Shown: in pieces, positions 8,026 to 15,988 of the stretch
Position numbering within the stretch: the first letter of the stretch is position 1
How the letters are laid out: each line of letters begins with the position of its first letter
NCBI GenBank assembly: GCA_025201705.1
Contig: MU617051.1
Span: 9,328-25,315 of the forward strand
Direction: 5' to 3'
Source of the DNA: Dissophora ornata
Lineage: Eukaryota; Mortierellomycota; Mortierellomycetes; Mortierellales; Mortierellaceae
DNA: 15,988 nucleotides
Notes under the pieces: model-generated
The model's database searches: none
What the model saw: only the letters and a program-made list of their open reading frames with translations
What the model was told of the DNA's origin: nothing
Made by a program: the position numbers and the translations under genes

Positions 8026-9465
8026 ATTGAATGAAACTACTGCGTCTGTGGATGTGAAGAACAACACTCGCAAGAATGATAATACCGCAGCAATTGAATA
8101 TAAAACGGCTCTTGGCCAACGATTTGTTTTGTATAGCTGTTTTTCCTGCTTCTGAGAGAGAAACGTATTATACTGTAAAGCATGCATTTTATTGATACTG
8201 TTATTGTTGTTGTGGTAGTCGTCGTAGTTGTACTCGTCGGTATGTTTTTTTATATCGAAGCTGCACGTCAACCTCTAGTGCGGAACAAATCTTAAAGAGT
8301 TCTCTTAGCTGTGGCCTTCGAAATTTTAAGCATAAAAAGACGCGTCGCTTTGAGCCTTGTAATGACTAATATCAGAACAAAAGTTGTTGCATTCGAGCAA
8401 AGGGAGAACGAAGAATACAATGAAGTATTTTTTAGGGAGACTTTCTTTGTCACTGAAAAACTTAATTGCCTGATCGTCCCGTTACATCGCGCTGTTGGTG
8501 TTCTCCAACTCATCGCTATTGTTCCTTTGTAGAAAGCAAAGAGAAAAAATAGGCGTCAATGATAACTTCCATCGACATTCCTATGAAAGATGAAAATAAA
8601 TGACGCCGTAGATTGTCGCTCCAAGAGTGTGATGCAAAAGAATTTAAATACGCCTCCAAGACGCTCGTTTCTTCTTTCTTTCTCCCTCACCAACATCAAT
8701 AGAATCGCACTTCCACGGCCTCTTGACCTCCAGCATAAAGTCGCACTCCAGTCTTGGATGCGGATGTAGCTGTGGTTCGACATGACGGAACGTTCATCGT
8801 GACGGATCTTGAGGAAAGACACAAAGCGGTGTTTGAGAGATGGAGGTAAGGGCTGTTACTGTTGCTGTGAATCTTGGCCGATGTTTGTTGCGATGCTAAA
8901 ATGCGTTATTGCGTTGATGCCGATTTGGAACGGACAGACACCCCTGCTTTTATAGTTTTTCACTTGCCCGTCCGCTTTGTCAGCTTGGCCAATCAATCAT
9001 GGTAGACTACAAAACGCAATTGCAGACAAGGGTGGTGCCAGAGAAACCTTAAATAAGGTGGTGATGCGTCATAGACTACAGCTCACAAGGATTGCATTTG
9101 TGCGCAGTTCTGGATATGTAGTTGCAAACACTCTTCAAGTAGATCAGCACATGCATAATACAACAATATCTGCTACGGTTACATCATGCGAAGGACTCAA
9201 AAAGCTGCTGAACCCGTGTTTTTCATTGATCATGGATTCCATGGTTTGATGTGAATCTCTATCACGTCAACACCTTACCAAGAAGCATTATTTTGTAGGG
9301 GTATTCAAGGTGAGAGTTGTAGCAAAGAGACATTGCCCAACTACAGGAGAGCTCCATTGGTGACCACGAAAACAACAAAGACTGAGGCTATATCATGGAT
9401 CGCATATTCATATTCATTGCCCCAGTCAGATAGTACAATGCAATGTCGGTATTTATATCCGTTTT
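8026..9465. other. Intergenic stretch with promoter-like motifs and a possible relic exon
   Basis: No complete gene could be built here. Features seen: a GTT/GTC/GTA triplet-rich patch (about 8201-8241); a TATA-like AATTTAAATA (8641-8650) followed by a pyrimidine-rich stretch (8662-8690) on the plus strand; an open frame 8739-8846 that ends at a donor-like AG/GTAAGG; and TATAAAAG on the minus strand (8947-8954). The short frames at 8362-8532 and 8977-9249 have no recognisable family. This may be the remains of a gene that lost its start codon. Confidence 0.45.
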
Positions 9466-10760
9466 TCAGACTTCCATCGCTCGACTACGCCGCTTGACCC
9501 GGACCGGCAATCCTTCGGCCATGGGAAGTGTTACCGCTTGCTGGTATGCAGGCTCTTTATGTGGATCCACGAGCTCAAATGTAAACTTCCGCAGTAGCAT
9601 TGATGTGATCGTGAGAGCCTCAACAGTCGCAAACTGTTGTCCTAAACTAAAGACAATTTCCTTCAGTTAGTAGGCCGTTGTTTGATGATCGCGACTCGGT
9701 TCTAACTTCACAGTCCGTCTCTCTATTTTTCTTGATCTCTCTCTCTCTCTCTCATACCAGGAACGAGGTCCCATGTGAAAGGCGACGAACTTTGCCGGCG
9801 AGACTTTGTCGCCCTGTAACCACCGTTCGGGTCGAAACTCCTTCGCATCGGCCCCCCAGGTCGCTGTATCACGTCCCATGGCCCAAGAACTCCATGCGAC
9901 CATCTCGCCTTTATAGATGTGAACGCCTCCAGGAAGGATGTCATCTTCTGTACAAGCTCTTATGTTGTGAGGCACTGATGGGTAGAGTCTCAGGGATTCG
10001 AGGAAACATGCTTCAGCATATCTTAGGGACTTGATAGTCTCATAAGTTGGGTGGATAGTGTCGGTGTCTTTTTCGGAATGGGTTGGGAAAACACTGTCGA
10101 TTTCTGCGAGGAGTCGCTCACGAATGTTTTGGCAGGAGTCTGGCCGAAAGATGAGGTAGAACATCCATGACAACGCCTGCGCTGTCGTGTCGCGGCCCGC
10201 CTGTAAATAAATAGACGCATAAGATACCAAAGCTGCAAAGTGTACAAAAGTAGCACATTCTAAAGAATATTTATTCTTACCAAGACAAAGTTCAGCAAGA
10301 TGTCCTTCAACGCACTGTCCGAGAGCTGCTCGCCATTCTCGTCCTCAACGTCCATGAAAAGCTGTACCAAATCCTTCTTCCCACCATCCTTTCTTCGCTT
10401 CTTTCTACTTTGCGATTTACTCCCCTCATACACTTCGCTGTGATAATCTTGTTTTCCATTTTCCTCTTCGTCTGTCTCCTCAGATTCTCGCCGCCTCCTG
10501 ATCACATTATAGGCAAAATCATAAATGACTTTTCTATCCCTCTCAATCTGCTGGTCCATGCCAGTCCACCACTCTGTCCACTTGTAGAATGGAGAACAGA
10601 ACCGTTTGTACAGGTTCGAATTCATGCGATCGAATGCTAGGGCAAATTCAACGGGCCGCTCGGGATTTTCGAGGCATCCGATCGACTGCCCAAACGCGAT
10701 TTCACTAAACGAATCTATGTATGTACATATACATACGATAATGAACGGGGGTTGGTCGAT

Positions 10761-10795
<35 letters not shown>

Positions 10796-11755
10796 ACTGA
10801 AAGCAGAATTACATCAGTTGTGTGTTTTACCGAGGGTGAACAACAAGAAAATTTTCTGCAGGTCCAAAATGGTATTTTCTTTCTTTGTCTTCCTTGTATC
10901 ACCATACCCATCCTCTGTTTCAATGCAAGGATCGGCGGCGATCTTCGTAAAGTAATCGACGACGAGTTGGGCTTCTTGACAAAACACGTCGCTGGTGTAG
11001 TCGCGAAGAGCGCGAGCATTAAAGATATGGCTTGCCAGTTTGCGTTGCCATCTCCAATGCTATTTCCAAAGACAAGGAACAGTATCGTGGAGAGATGACA
11101 CGAGAAAAAGACAAGGGGTGTGAGATAAAAAGGGGGGAAAAAGCGGGCCTTTTAGGTCATCATTGACCGTGTCCCCTTGATCCTTGTAACGTCAGTTTTT
11201 CTCGTTGCCTCTGCCCTTCCTCCGACCCCATCCATCATTGTCCTCCAACAAGGTTTAACAAGGTGCAACATGCAAGCAGTTTCAGCCTATCATTCTTACC
11301 TGTCCGTCCGCGCCAAAGATCCCCCCACCAATCAGGGGCTCCAAGACTGTCCGAAAAAACTCACCTTTCTCATACTTTGAGAATTGTGTCTTCAATACAT
11401 GTTCGATCATAGCCGAGTCCCGAATATTGATCATCCTCGAAAACCCCAACACTGTTACTGTGTAGACCTTACCAAACTCCTCATGGAGTCGGGTCTGGGT
11501 CTGATATTTTTTGCCCTTGGGTCGTCTGAACAGCATGTAGATCGTGTTCCCCAATAATGGTAGGCCTTGGGGACCAGAGAGGTCAGGACGTGGAGTGATC
11601 CCCAACGCCGTGTTGCGGTATATAAAAACGATGTAGCAGATGTAGTAAATGAGGAACGCTTTGAGAAGGAACTCGGAGAGTGACAGTATGTCGGGGAGAT
11701 AGCGAGTTAGAGTGAGGAGGCGATGGAAAGTGTGAGGACTGGCGATTGAAGACAT
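9466..11755 (-). CDS. Cytochrome P450 monooxygenase, membrane-bound, five exons
   Basis: Minus-strand exons 11300-11755, 11059-10831, 10714-10281, 10200-9758 and 9646-9466 join in phase to 580 residues. Start: ATG 11753-11755, the first Met of the frame. Order: a membrane anchor at about residues 29-46 (FLLKAFLIYYICYIVFIY); a Pro/Gly-rich hinge (PQGLPLLGN, 62-70); C-helix WRWQR (W154, R158); I-helix oxygen-binding AGRDTT (374-379); K-helix ESLR (E441, R444); PERW (497-500); and haem-binding FHMGPRSCLGQ with ligand Cys521. P450s of this type sit on the ER membrane and oxidise substrates with electrons from NADPH-P450 reductase. The AGRDTT and GPRxCLGQQFA pair is typical of CYP52/CYP63/CYP86-like fatty-acid or alkane hydroxylases; that substrate is inference. 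It is longer than the usual 500 residues because of a charged insert (about 301-342). No key residue is missing. Confidence 0.93.
9647..9757 (-). other. P450 intron 4, splitting the haem-ligand Cys codon
   Basis: Donor GTATGA, perfect branch sequence TACTAAC (plus-strand 9665-9671), acceptor TTTAG, 111 nt. The exons contribute TG and T, making the TGT codon of Cys521. Just inside the donor is a (CT)8 microsatellite on the plus strand (9737-9752). Confidence 0.92.
10201..10280 (-). other. P450 intron 3
   Basis: 80 nt, donor GTAAGAAT, acceptor TTTACAG, phase 0. Removal joins LLNFVL to AGRDTTAQ, which restores the start of the I-helix oxygen-binding motif. Confidence 0.92.
10715..10830 (-). other. 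P450 intron 2, containing a 33-base homopolymer
   Basis: 116 nt, donor GTAAAACA, acceptor ACATAG, phase 1. Splicing joins FLLFTL-D-SFSEIAFG. A run of 33 T on the plus strand (10762-10794), A in the transcript, fills over a quarter of the intron. Confidence 0.88.
11060..11299 (-). other. P450 intron 1
   Basis: 240 nt, donor GTAAGAAT right after GADGQ, acceptor AAATAG before HWRWQRKLASHIF, phase 0. The joined sequence gives the normal P450 C-helix region, which supports both splice sites. Confidence 0.88.
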
Positions 11756-12870
11756 GAGGGGTCCCCGTCTTGAAGAGTTGTACTTTTTTAATGCTGGGCT
11801 CCTAGCTCCAGGGGGTTGCAAGAGCAGACTTGGGATGGAAGGACCGTGTAGAAATTAGGTGTGGCTAAACACTCGCAAAAGGTGAACGATCAAGGGAAAA
11901 TGGGGAAAGCGAAAAAAAGGGTGGGGCAAGAAGCAAAGGAACTGACAGAAACGAGGATATGAAGAACTCGATGTAGGCGTAGGATGACTTTTGAAGAATT
12001 TGTTATGTATCTTTCTAGCCATGATCCCAATTAAAATGTTTGAAAGAAACGTACTGCGAATGACTGACAATGCATTATGCTATCGCAAAAAGGGAACATC
12101 ACGAGAGACGTGCGCACCGAAAGAGAGTTTGCAGCAAGCTCTTGGGCTGTAGACGTGTCCGTTCCATGCATCGACAACGTGCTATGCGCTAGCTGGAAAT
12201 GGTGGATCCAGTCCGGGTGAAGTTGTTGTGCGCGTGGAGCGTGGCAGTGCTCGTTTTCTGTGCTACTGCAGAAAGGAAAAAAAAAGGAGCAAAGGCAGAA
12301 CGGTAGAAACATAGAAACAAACGAGAGGAACCTTATTCACTAGCATTGACACCAAGTGTTAATACGTACACAGAGATGAATCAAAACCCAATGAAGGAGC
12401 CGACACTTTTGACTTTAATAAGGACGCAACAAGGAGAAATAAAATCTGGTGTTGTTGGCATTGATGCTGGTACTGGCGGAGCTGATATTCACTCTGCTGC
12501 CAGAGAGTGGAGGACACCGCCTGCGATCGGGTTCAAGAAGAATAGATGTTCATGGTCGTCTTCCCCAGCGGGCTGGACCCATTTCGGGCAAAGAGAAGCC
12601 TCGTATGGGATATTTCCATATGTTCTCATTTCCCGTTGATGCAAATAGAGGGTGTAACATGTTCTGAAGTTACTGCGAGGGTCGCTGATCATTTTATGAT
12701 GTCATGGGCTGGACTTGTAAATAGGCGCGTGCACCTCTTGCTGCACTGTAATTGGGGGACCTGACCTCCACATGTGTCGACTTGTATACAACACCGCCAC
12801 ACGCAACGGCAAGGACAAAAGACTGCACACCTCGACTCATTCTTCTTCCTCATTTCCATTCATTCCAACC
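11756..12870. promoter_or_regulatory. Shared upstream region of the divergent P450 and F-box genes
   Basis: This 1.1-kb gap separates two genes that read away from each other, so both promoters must lie in it. On the P450 side there is a pyrimidine-rich patch (minus strand, plus coordinates about 11888-11940) and a CCAAT at 12027-12031. On the F-box side there is an ATTGG (12751-12755) and a pyrimidine-rich leader (12831-12870) that runs to the ATG. No strong TATA box is seen. The open frames at 12346-12667 have no recognisable content. Whether the two genes are co-regulated cannot be told. Confidence 0.45.
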
Positions 12871-14757
12871 ATGACAGATTCCATAAACTCAGAGGCAACG
12901 GGCAACAGTATTATTTCCCGCCCACACCCACTTCGTAACCGACACCGAAACCGTAACAGCACTCAGGACCCTGGAATTCCAACAGTCCCGGCTCCAAGGT
13001 ACTCTATTCTGAATCCCTCGAACCTGCCTCCTCCACCTGCCCTTGCTCCTGTCCCCGCTGCTACCTCTATCAAGTCCTTCGGCATTCCTTCCGACCTCCC
13101 GCCACCTTACTCTCCACCGACGACCCGTCCCGTCAATGCGCTCGCTATTCCCGAGATCCTCATCCATATCGGTCAATGCATCCCGCTTTGGAACTACTAC
13201 CTCGAGCTACAGCCCCAGTTCAGACCCCAGACCTTCATCCGCTGCACAAGTGTCTGCAGACAGTGGTATCAAGTCCTAAAGCCACTATTCTGGTACCTCT
13301 ACGACGATGCCTACATGAACAAAATCCCTCGAGAGACTGTCCACAAAAACGCGCATCTCATCAGAGTCCTGCAGCACCGCCACTTCTTTGGCGGTAAATT
13401 GTTTCAGTGTCACAACCTAATTCATCTATCGGTTGTGCCTTGGATTACGGGTATTGAGGATCTGATTCGACAGAACCCAAGGCTGGAAACGTTCACATGG
13501 CGGTCGCAGAGTTACTACAGAACGATCCGGGACTCTGTGTGGGATGCTCTAGCGGAGGCAGGTGGAAAGCTGCGGGAGCTGACGTTTGTGGACTGCGAAG
13601 TAGATACGAGGAGGTTCTATCCGTTGCTGGAACGACATCTCTTGAAACTGCGAGTGTTGGTCCTGCATGATGTAACTCTCCGTAATACAATGGACTATGC
13701 GCGAGAGGGAGACGATACGGACTTGGAACTCGGTAAAATCCCTCGAACAAACTACCCACAGATCCGAGAGGTACGTCTGGGTCGAGATATCCAGATGCAT
13801 GGCAGGGCCATTTCAGACTTTTTACTACACTGTCCAAATATCGAGAGACTGGTGATGGAAAGCGTGGAGAAAAAGTGGCTTTTGAACAGGACCCATATTA
13901 TCCAGAGCAACGACGTTCTGGACGTTTTGATCCTTCGCATGCTTGAGGGCTGTCGCAAAATTAAGAGTCTAGAATATGGAATTGACAGGGTGAAGGTTGG
14001 GGGACTGGCCTTGCTGGAAGACGGGAACTGCGCTCGTCTAGTTCACTGCATGGACGAAGCATCTGCTCCAGAACACAGAGCAATGGAAAAGGCTACCACT
14101 AGTAGTAGCCGTCTCCTTAGCCGCAACGGCAGCGACAGGGACGACGACGACGACTGGCCATCGGTTATGCCCGCTTTCAAGGCCGATATGCCCGCGCTCG
14201 AAAGTCAAACGACGTTCGCACTCTGCAAGATGGAGAACACGCTCCAATCCATCTCTTTATGCTTACACACTGTCAATTCCGAGCAAACTGGCCGAGCCAA
14301 TCTCCTGAATGTACACCAAATCTTGACGTGGTGTCGAGCTCTCAGGCATTTCTCCCTAGAGTACTATCTGGGACGTGGCTTGTCCAATGCCATTGCCACA
14401 CCTACAACGGCGACTGTGCTTTTCGATCATCCCTGGGTCTGTCTCGGTCTCGAGACCTTTGTCATTGACGGTATCAAACGCAAACACGACCGCGCTATGG
14501 ACAATAACAACACAGAAATGCCGTTCACTGATGATCAGTTCATGATGGTCAAGTTGACGGATCTTTTGACCCTTGCTGGTTTGGCGCACGCGCCACATAT
14601 AGTGAGCCTCGTCAATTCTGGGTTCGGTGCAATGTTGAAGGATCAAGATGTGCTGCAAGAGAAATTGTTCCACCAGCTGGCGTGTCTGAAGAACATGCAG
14701 CAGCTCACATTCAATGGTGATACCTTCCGCGACTTTTCAAAACTATCCCACTATTAA
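12871..14757 (+). CDS. F-box protein with leucine-rich-like C-terminal region
   Basis: A single-exon frame of 628 residues. I chose ATG 12871 (context AACCATGAC, after a pyrimidine-rich leader) over the in-frame ATG at 12772, whose 33 extra residues look like translated leader. Residues 1-88 are low complexity and Pro-rich, with a PPPY motif at 77-80. Residues about 89-145 form an F-box-like unit: IPEILIHIG, then TFIRCTSVCRQWYQVLKPLFW. After it come spaced Leu-rich segments typical of irregular LRRs in fungal F-box proteins (LIHLSVVPW, LRELTFVDC, LRVLVLHDV, IKSLEYG, LRHFSLEYY). An acidic DRDDDDD stretch lies near residue 427. Known role: the F-box binds Skp1 and brings substrates held by the C-terminal region to an SCF ubiquitin ligase. 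The substrate is unknown. AATAAA at 14825-14830 is a likely polyadenylation signal. Confidence 0.85.
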   Translation: MTDSINSEATGNSIISRPHPLRNRHRNRNSTQDPGIPTVPAPRYSILNPSNLPPPPALAPVPAATSIKSFGIPSDLPPPYSPPTTRPVNALAIPEILIHIGQCIPLWNYYLELQPQFRPQTFIRCTSVCRQWYQVLKPLFWYLYDDAYMNKIPRETVHKNAHLIRVLQHRHFFGGKLFQCHNLIHLSVVPWITGIEDLIRQNPRLETFTWRSQSYYRTIRDSVWDALAEAGGKLRELTFVDCEVDTRRFYPLLERHLLKLRVLVLHDVTLRNTMDYAREGDDTDLELGKIPRTNYPQIREVRLGRDIQMHGRAISDFLLHCPNIERLVMESVEKKWLLNRTHIIQSNDVLDVLILRMLEGCRKIKSLEYGIDRVKVGGLALLEDGNCARLVHCMDEASAPEHRAMEKATTSSSRLLSRNGSDRDDDDDWPSVMPAFKADMPALESQTTFALCKMENTLQSISLCLHTVNSEQTGRANLLNVHQILTWCRALRHFSLEYYLGRGLSNAIATPTTATVLFDHPWVCLGLETFVIDGIKRKHDRAMDNNNTEMPFTDDQFMMVKLTDLLTLAGLAHAPHIVSLVNSGFGAMLKDQDVLQEKLFHQLACLKNMQQLTFNGDTFRDFSKLSHY

Positions 14758-14819
14758 GTAGACCATTTCTCTTCCAAACCAACAATATCCTTACTCTTTA
14801 CCCTCCCCCCTCCTTTGTG

Positions 14820-14835
14820 ATGTAAATAAATGACT
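14820..14835 (+). terminator. Polyadenylation signal of the F-box gene
   Basis: AATAAA at 14825-14830, 68 bases after the stop codon, in an AT-rich stretch. The converging dienelactone hydrolase stop codon is only about 70 bases further on, so the two 3' UTRs probably overlap. Confidence 0.6.
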
Positions 14836-14898
14836 GTTTATGGAGACTTGATAATTTCTTAAAGAGCCTCATTGTAGAAATCCAGAAGACACTCCTAT

Positions 14899-15957
14899 TT
14901 AGCAGATGAGAGGCATGTCCTTGGTATTGGTCTTGGCACCCTTGCGAGGTCCGAGATCGAGATGCAGGTTGCGATGGAACAACTCCAGCAACAGTTCGAA
15001 GCAGACCTTCGTAATCGCAGCATCATATCTAGTGCATTCACGGGATATGCGCGTTAAGAAAAAAAAAACGTCCACGCTTTCAAACTGCCTAGCAAGTCTT
15101 CCGAACTCATCTTTCTCATTATTCTCTTTACCTTCCCTTGCTCAGTTCATCGCGAATGAAGGCATGCTGAGCCTGGACCTCCAGGAACGTAGTTGTGACA
15201 TCTGCATCCTCGAGCGTCTTGCGGATCAAATCCCTTCCGGCCCTTGGGACATGGTTATCCTGCTTTCCAAAGATCATGACAACCTCGCCTTGAATTTCGG
15301 GTATGCGTGCCAGTGAGTTGGATTTCATACCCTTGCCCAATGTCTCGGAGTGGATGTCGGTCGCAAAGTAACATACACTGGCCAATACGCGGAGGTCAAA
15401 TGCCGCCTGACAGAAACCGCAAAAAAAAAATAAAAAAAATAAAAAAAATAAAAATAAAAAAAAATAAAAAAAAATAAAAATAAAAAAAAATAAAAAAAAA
15501 TAAAAATAAAAAAAAATAAAATAAAATAAAAAAATAATAAAAAAAAAAAGACTTGCTAAATATCAAGCAATCGCGAGAGTAAATGACAGAGAAAAGGGAG
15601 CGACTATAATAATACTTACGCGAAAGGCTAGGTGTCCACCAAGGCACATTCCCGTGGCTCCGATCTTGCCATTGCAGTCCGGACGGCTGACCAAATGATC
15701 GATCACGACCGTTGCATCCTCGTCGTATGCCGTCAGCTCCTTTTCGATCTTGTACAGGTTGCCCTTGTCTATTAGAAGAAGAGGATGGAGTTTAAACAAC
15801 GTGTGTCAGCTGCTGGATCGCGGTTAATTGGCTGCTGTATATGATGACGATGACAATACCTGTTCCTGGAACGTCGTAAGCAAGAGGTGTTCCCAGAGGC
15901 TCAAACTCATGGAAGGACTCGTTACACGCGACAATGTATCCCTGGCTAGCAATCTGT
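14899..15957 (-). CDS. Dienelactone hydrolase family protein (5' end outside the window)
   Basis: Four visible minus-strand exons, 15957-15860, 15768-15620, 15406-15132 and 15028-14899, join in phase to 216 residues ending MPLIC-stop. The window ends within an upstream intron, so about 30-45 N-terminal residues are missing relative to the usual 240-260. The alpha/beta-hydrolase triad is present: nucleophile Cys in GMCLGGH, Asp in GKQDNHVP, and His in AQHAFIRDE. Other marks are ASQGYIVACNESFHEFEP near the front and LAFR-AAFDLRVLASVCYFATD after the nucleophile. Known chemistry: this family hydrolyses dienelactones or related ester and lactone bonds through the Cys thiolate, often in breakdown of aromatic compounds. 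Many fungal members are of unknown substrate, so the natural substrate here is open. It is expected to be cytosolic. The gene converges with the F-box gene, with 141 bp between the stop codons. Confidence 0.92.
15029..15131 (-). other. Last intron of the dienelactone hydrolase gene
   Basis: 103 nt, donor GTAAAG, branch-like CTTAAC, acceptor CACTAG, phase 2. Splicing joins DELSKG-R-YDAAITKV and moves the frame past the TAA that would follow SKGR. Confidence 0.88.
15407..15619 (-). other. Dienelactone hydrolase intron with a long A/T-only tract
   Basis: 213 nt, donor GTAAGTAT (perfect consensus), acceptor TCTGTCAG, phase 0. Splicing joins GGHLAFR to AAFDLRVLA. More than half of the intron (plus-strand 15421-15549) is A-runs separated by single T, so the transcript reads T-runs with single A. 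Confidence 0.9.
15421..15549. repeat. A-rich low-complexity tract (A-runs separated by T)
   Basis: 129 bp of A with regularly spaced single T. Run lengths of 5 and 9 alternate, giving a rough higher-order period of about 26 bases in the middle. There is no G or C inside. It lies wholly within a dienelactone hydrolase intron. Confidence 0.95.
15769..15859 (-). other. Dienelactone hydrolase intron before the KGNLYKIEKEL exon
   Basis: 91 nt, donor GTATTG, branch-like CTGAC, acceptor CTAATAG, phase 1. Splicing joins AYDVPGT-D-KGNLYKIEKE. Confidence 0.9.
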
Positions 15958-15988
15958 CTGTTTGCAAGACAAGAAATAAAAGGAAAAA

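Noticed and set aside
8556..8822. Minus-strand frame of 88 codons downstream of TATAAAAG (8947-8954)
   Set aside because: It starts only at GTG, its later part is low-complexity Phe/Arg-rich, and the plus strand of the same DNA looks more coding-like.
10606..10625. GGTTCGA-like T-loop as a hint of a tRNA gene
   Set aside because: No matching acceptor, D or anticodon arms nearby, and the bases are codons of the P450 (NLYKRF).
12346..12667. Plus-strand frames upstream of the F-box gene
   Set aside because: Short, overlapping in two frames, without motifs; they lie in the promoter region of the divergent gene pair.
12772..12870. Longer N-terminus for the F-box protein from ATG 12772
   Set aside because: The 33 extra residues come from a pyrimidine-rich leader (Thr/Ser/Phe-rich), and the ATG at 12871 has better context.
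15396..15647. Minus-strand Phe-rich open frame of 83 codons
   Set aside because: It is a translation of the T-rich intron tract of the hydrolase gene.

Overview
This window looks like nuclear DNA of a filamentous fungus, most likely an early-diverging (Mucoromycota/Mortierella-like) lineage. The evidence is short spliceosomal introns (80 to 240 nt, GT...AG, one with a perfect TACTAAC branch point), pyrimidine-rich leaders before start codons, AT-rich intergenic DNA with microsatellites, and the gene set: Sel1-repeat proteins, a microsomal P450, an F-box protein and a fungal-type dienelactone hydrolase. The clade is inferred from this gene style and was not tested by any search.

Left part (1-7516): two tandem, same-strand Sel1-repeat genes. 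Gene A is cut by the left edge and shows 27 complete 36-residue repeats with no indel. It contains longer internal duplications: a 4-repeat block copied in tandem, related to a 6-repeat block before it. Gene B (5369-6911) is complete. It has one intron that I could place (5605-5710), an N-terminal non-repeat region, a Ser/Thr-rich linker and about 9 repeats. The two genes share their last repeats and about 540 bp of 3' flank, so they arose by a segmental duplication. Gene B has a CAA-to-TAA change that removes the last 13 residues of the shared C-terminal cap.

Middle part (7517-9465): gene-poor DNA with simple repeats, one possible 102-codon small gene (7717-8025), and a short open frame ending in a splice-donor-like sequence (8739-8846) that may be a gene relic.

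Right part (9466-15988): three ordinary genes. A cytochrome P450 on the minus strand (9466-11755) assembles into 5 exons and 580 residues, with every expected P450 motif; its haem-ligand Cys codon is split by the last intron. An F-box protein on the plus strand (12871-14757) diverges from it across about 1.1 kb of shared upstream DNA. A dienelactone hydrolase on the minus strand (14899-15957, 5' end outside the window) converges on the F-box gene with 141 bp between the stop codons; its Cys-Asp-His triad is intact across four visible exons. I see no evidence of a functional cluster linking the Sel1 genes with the metabolic genes. The most distinctive content is the repeat evolution of the Sel1 pair.
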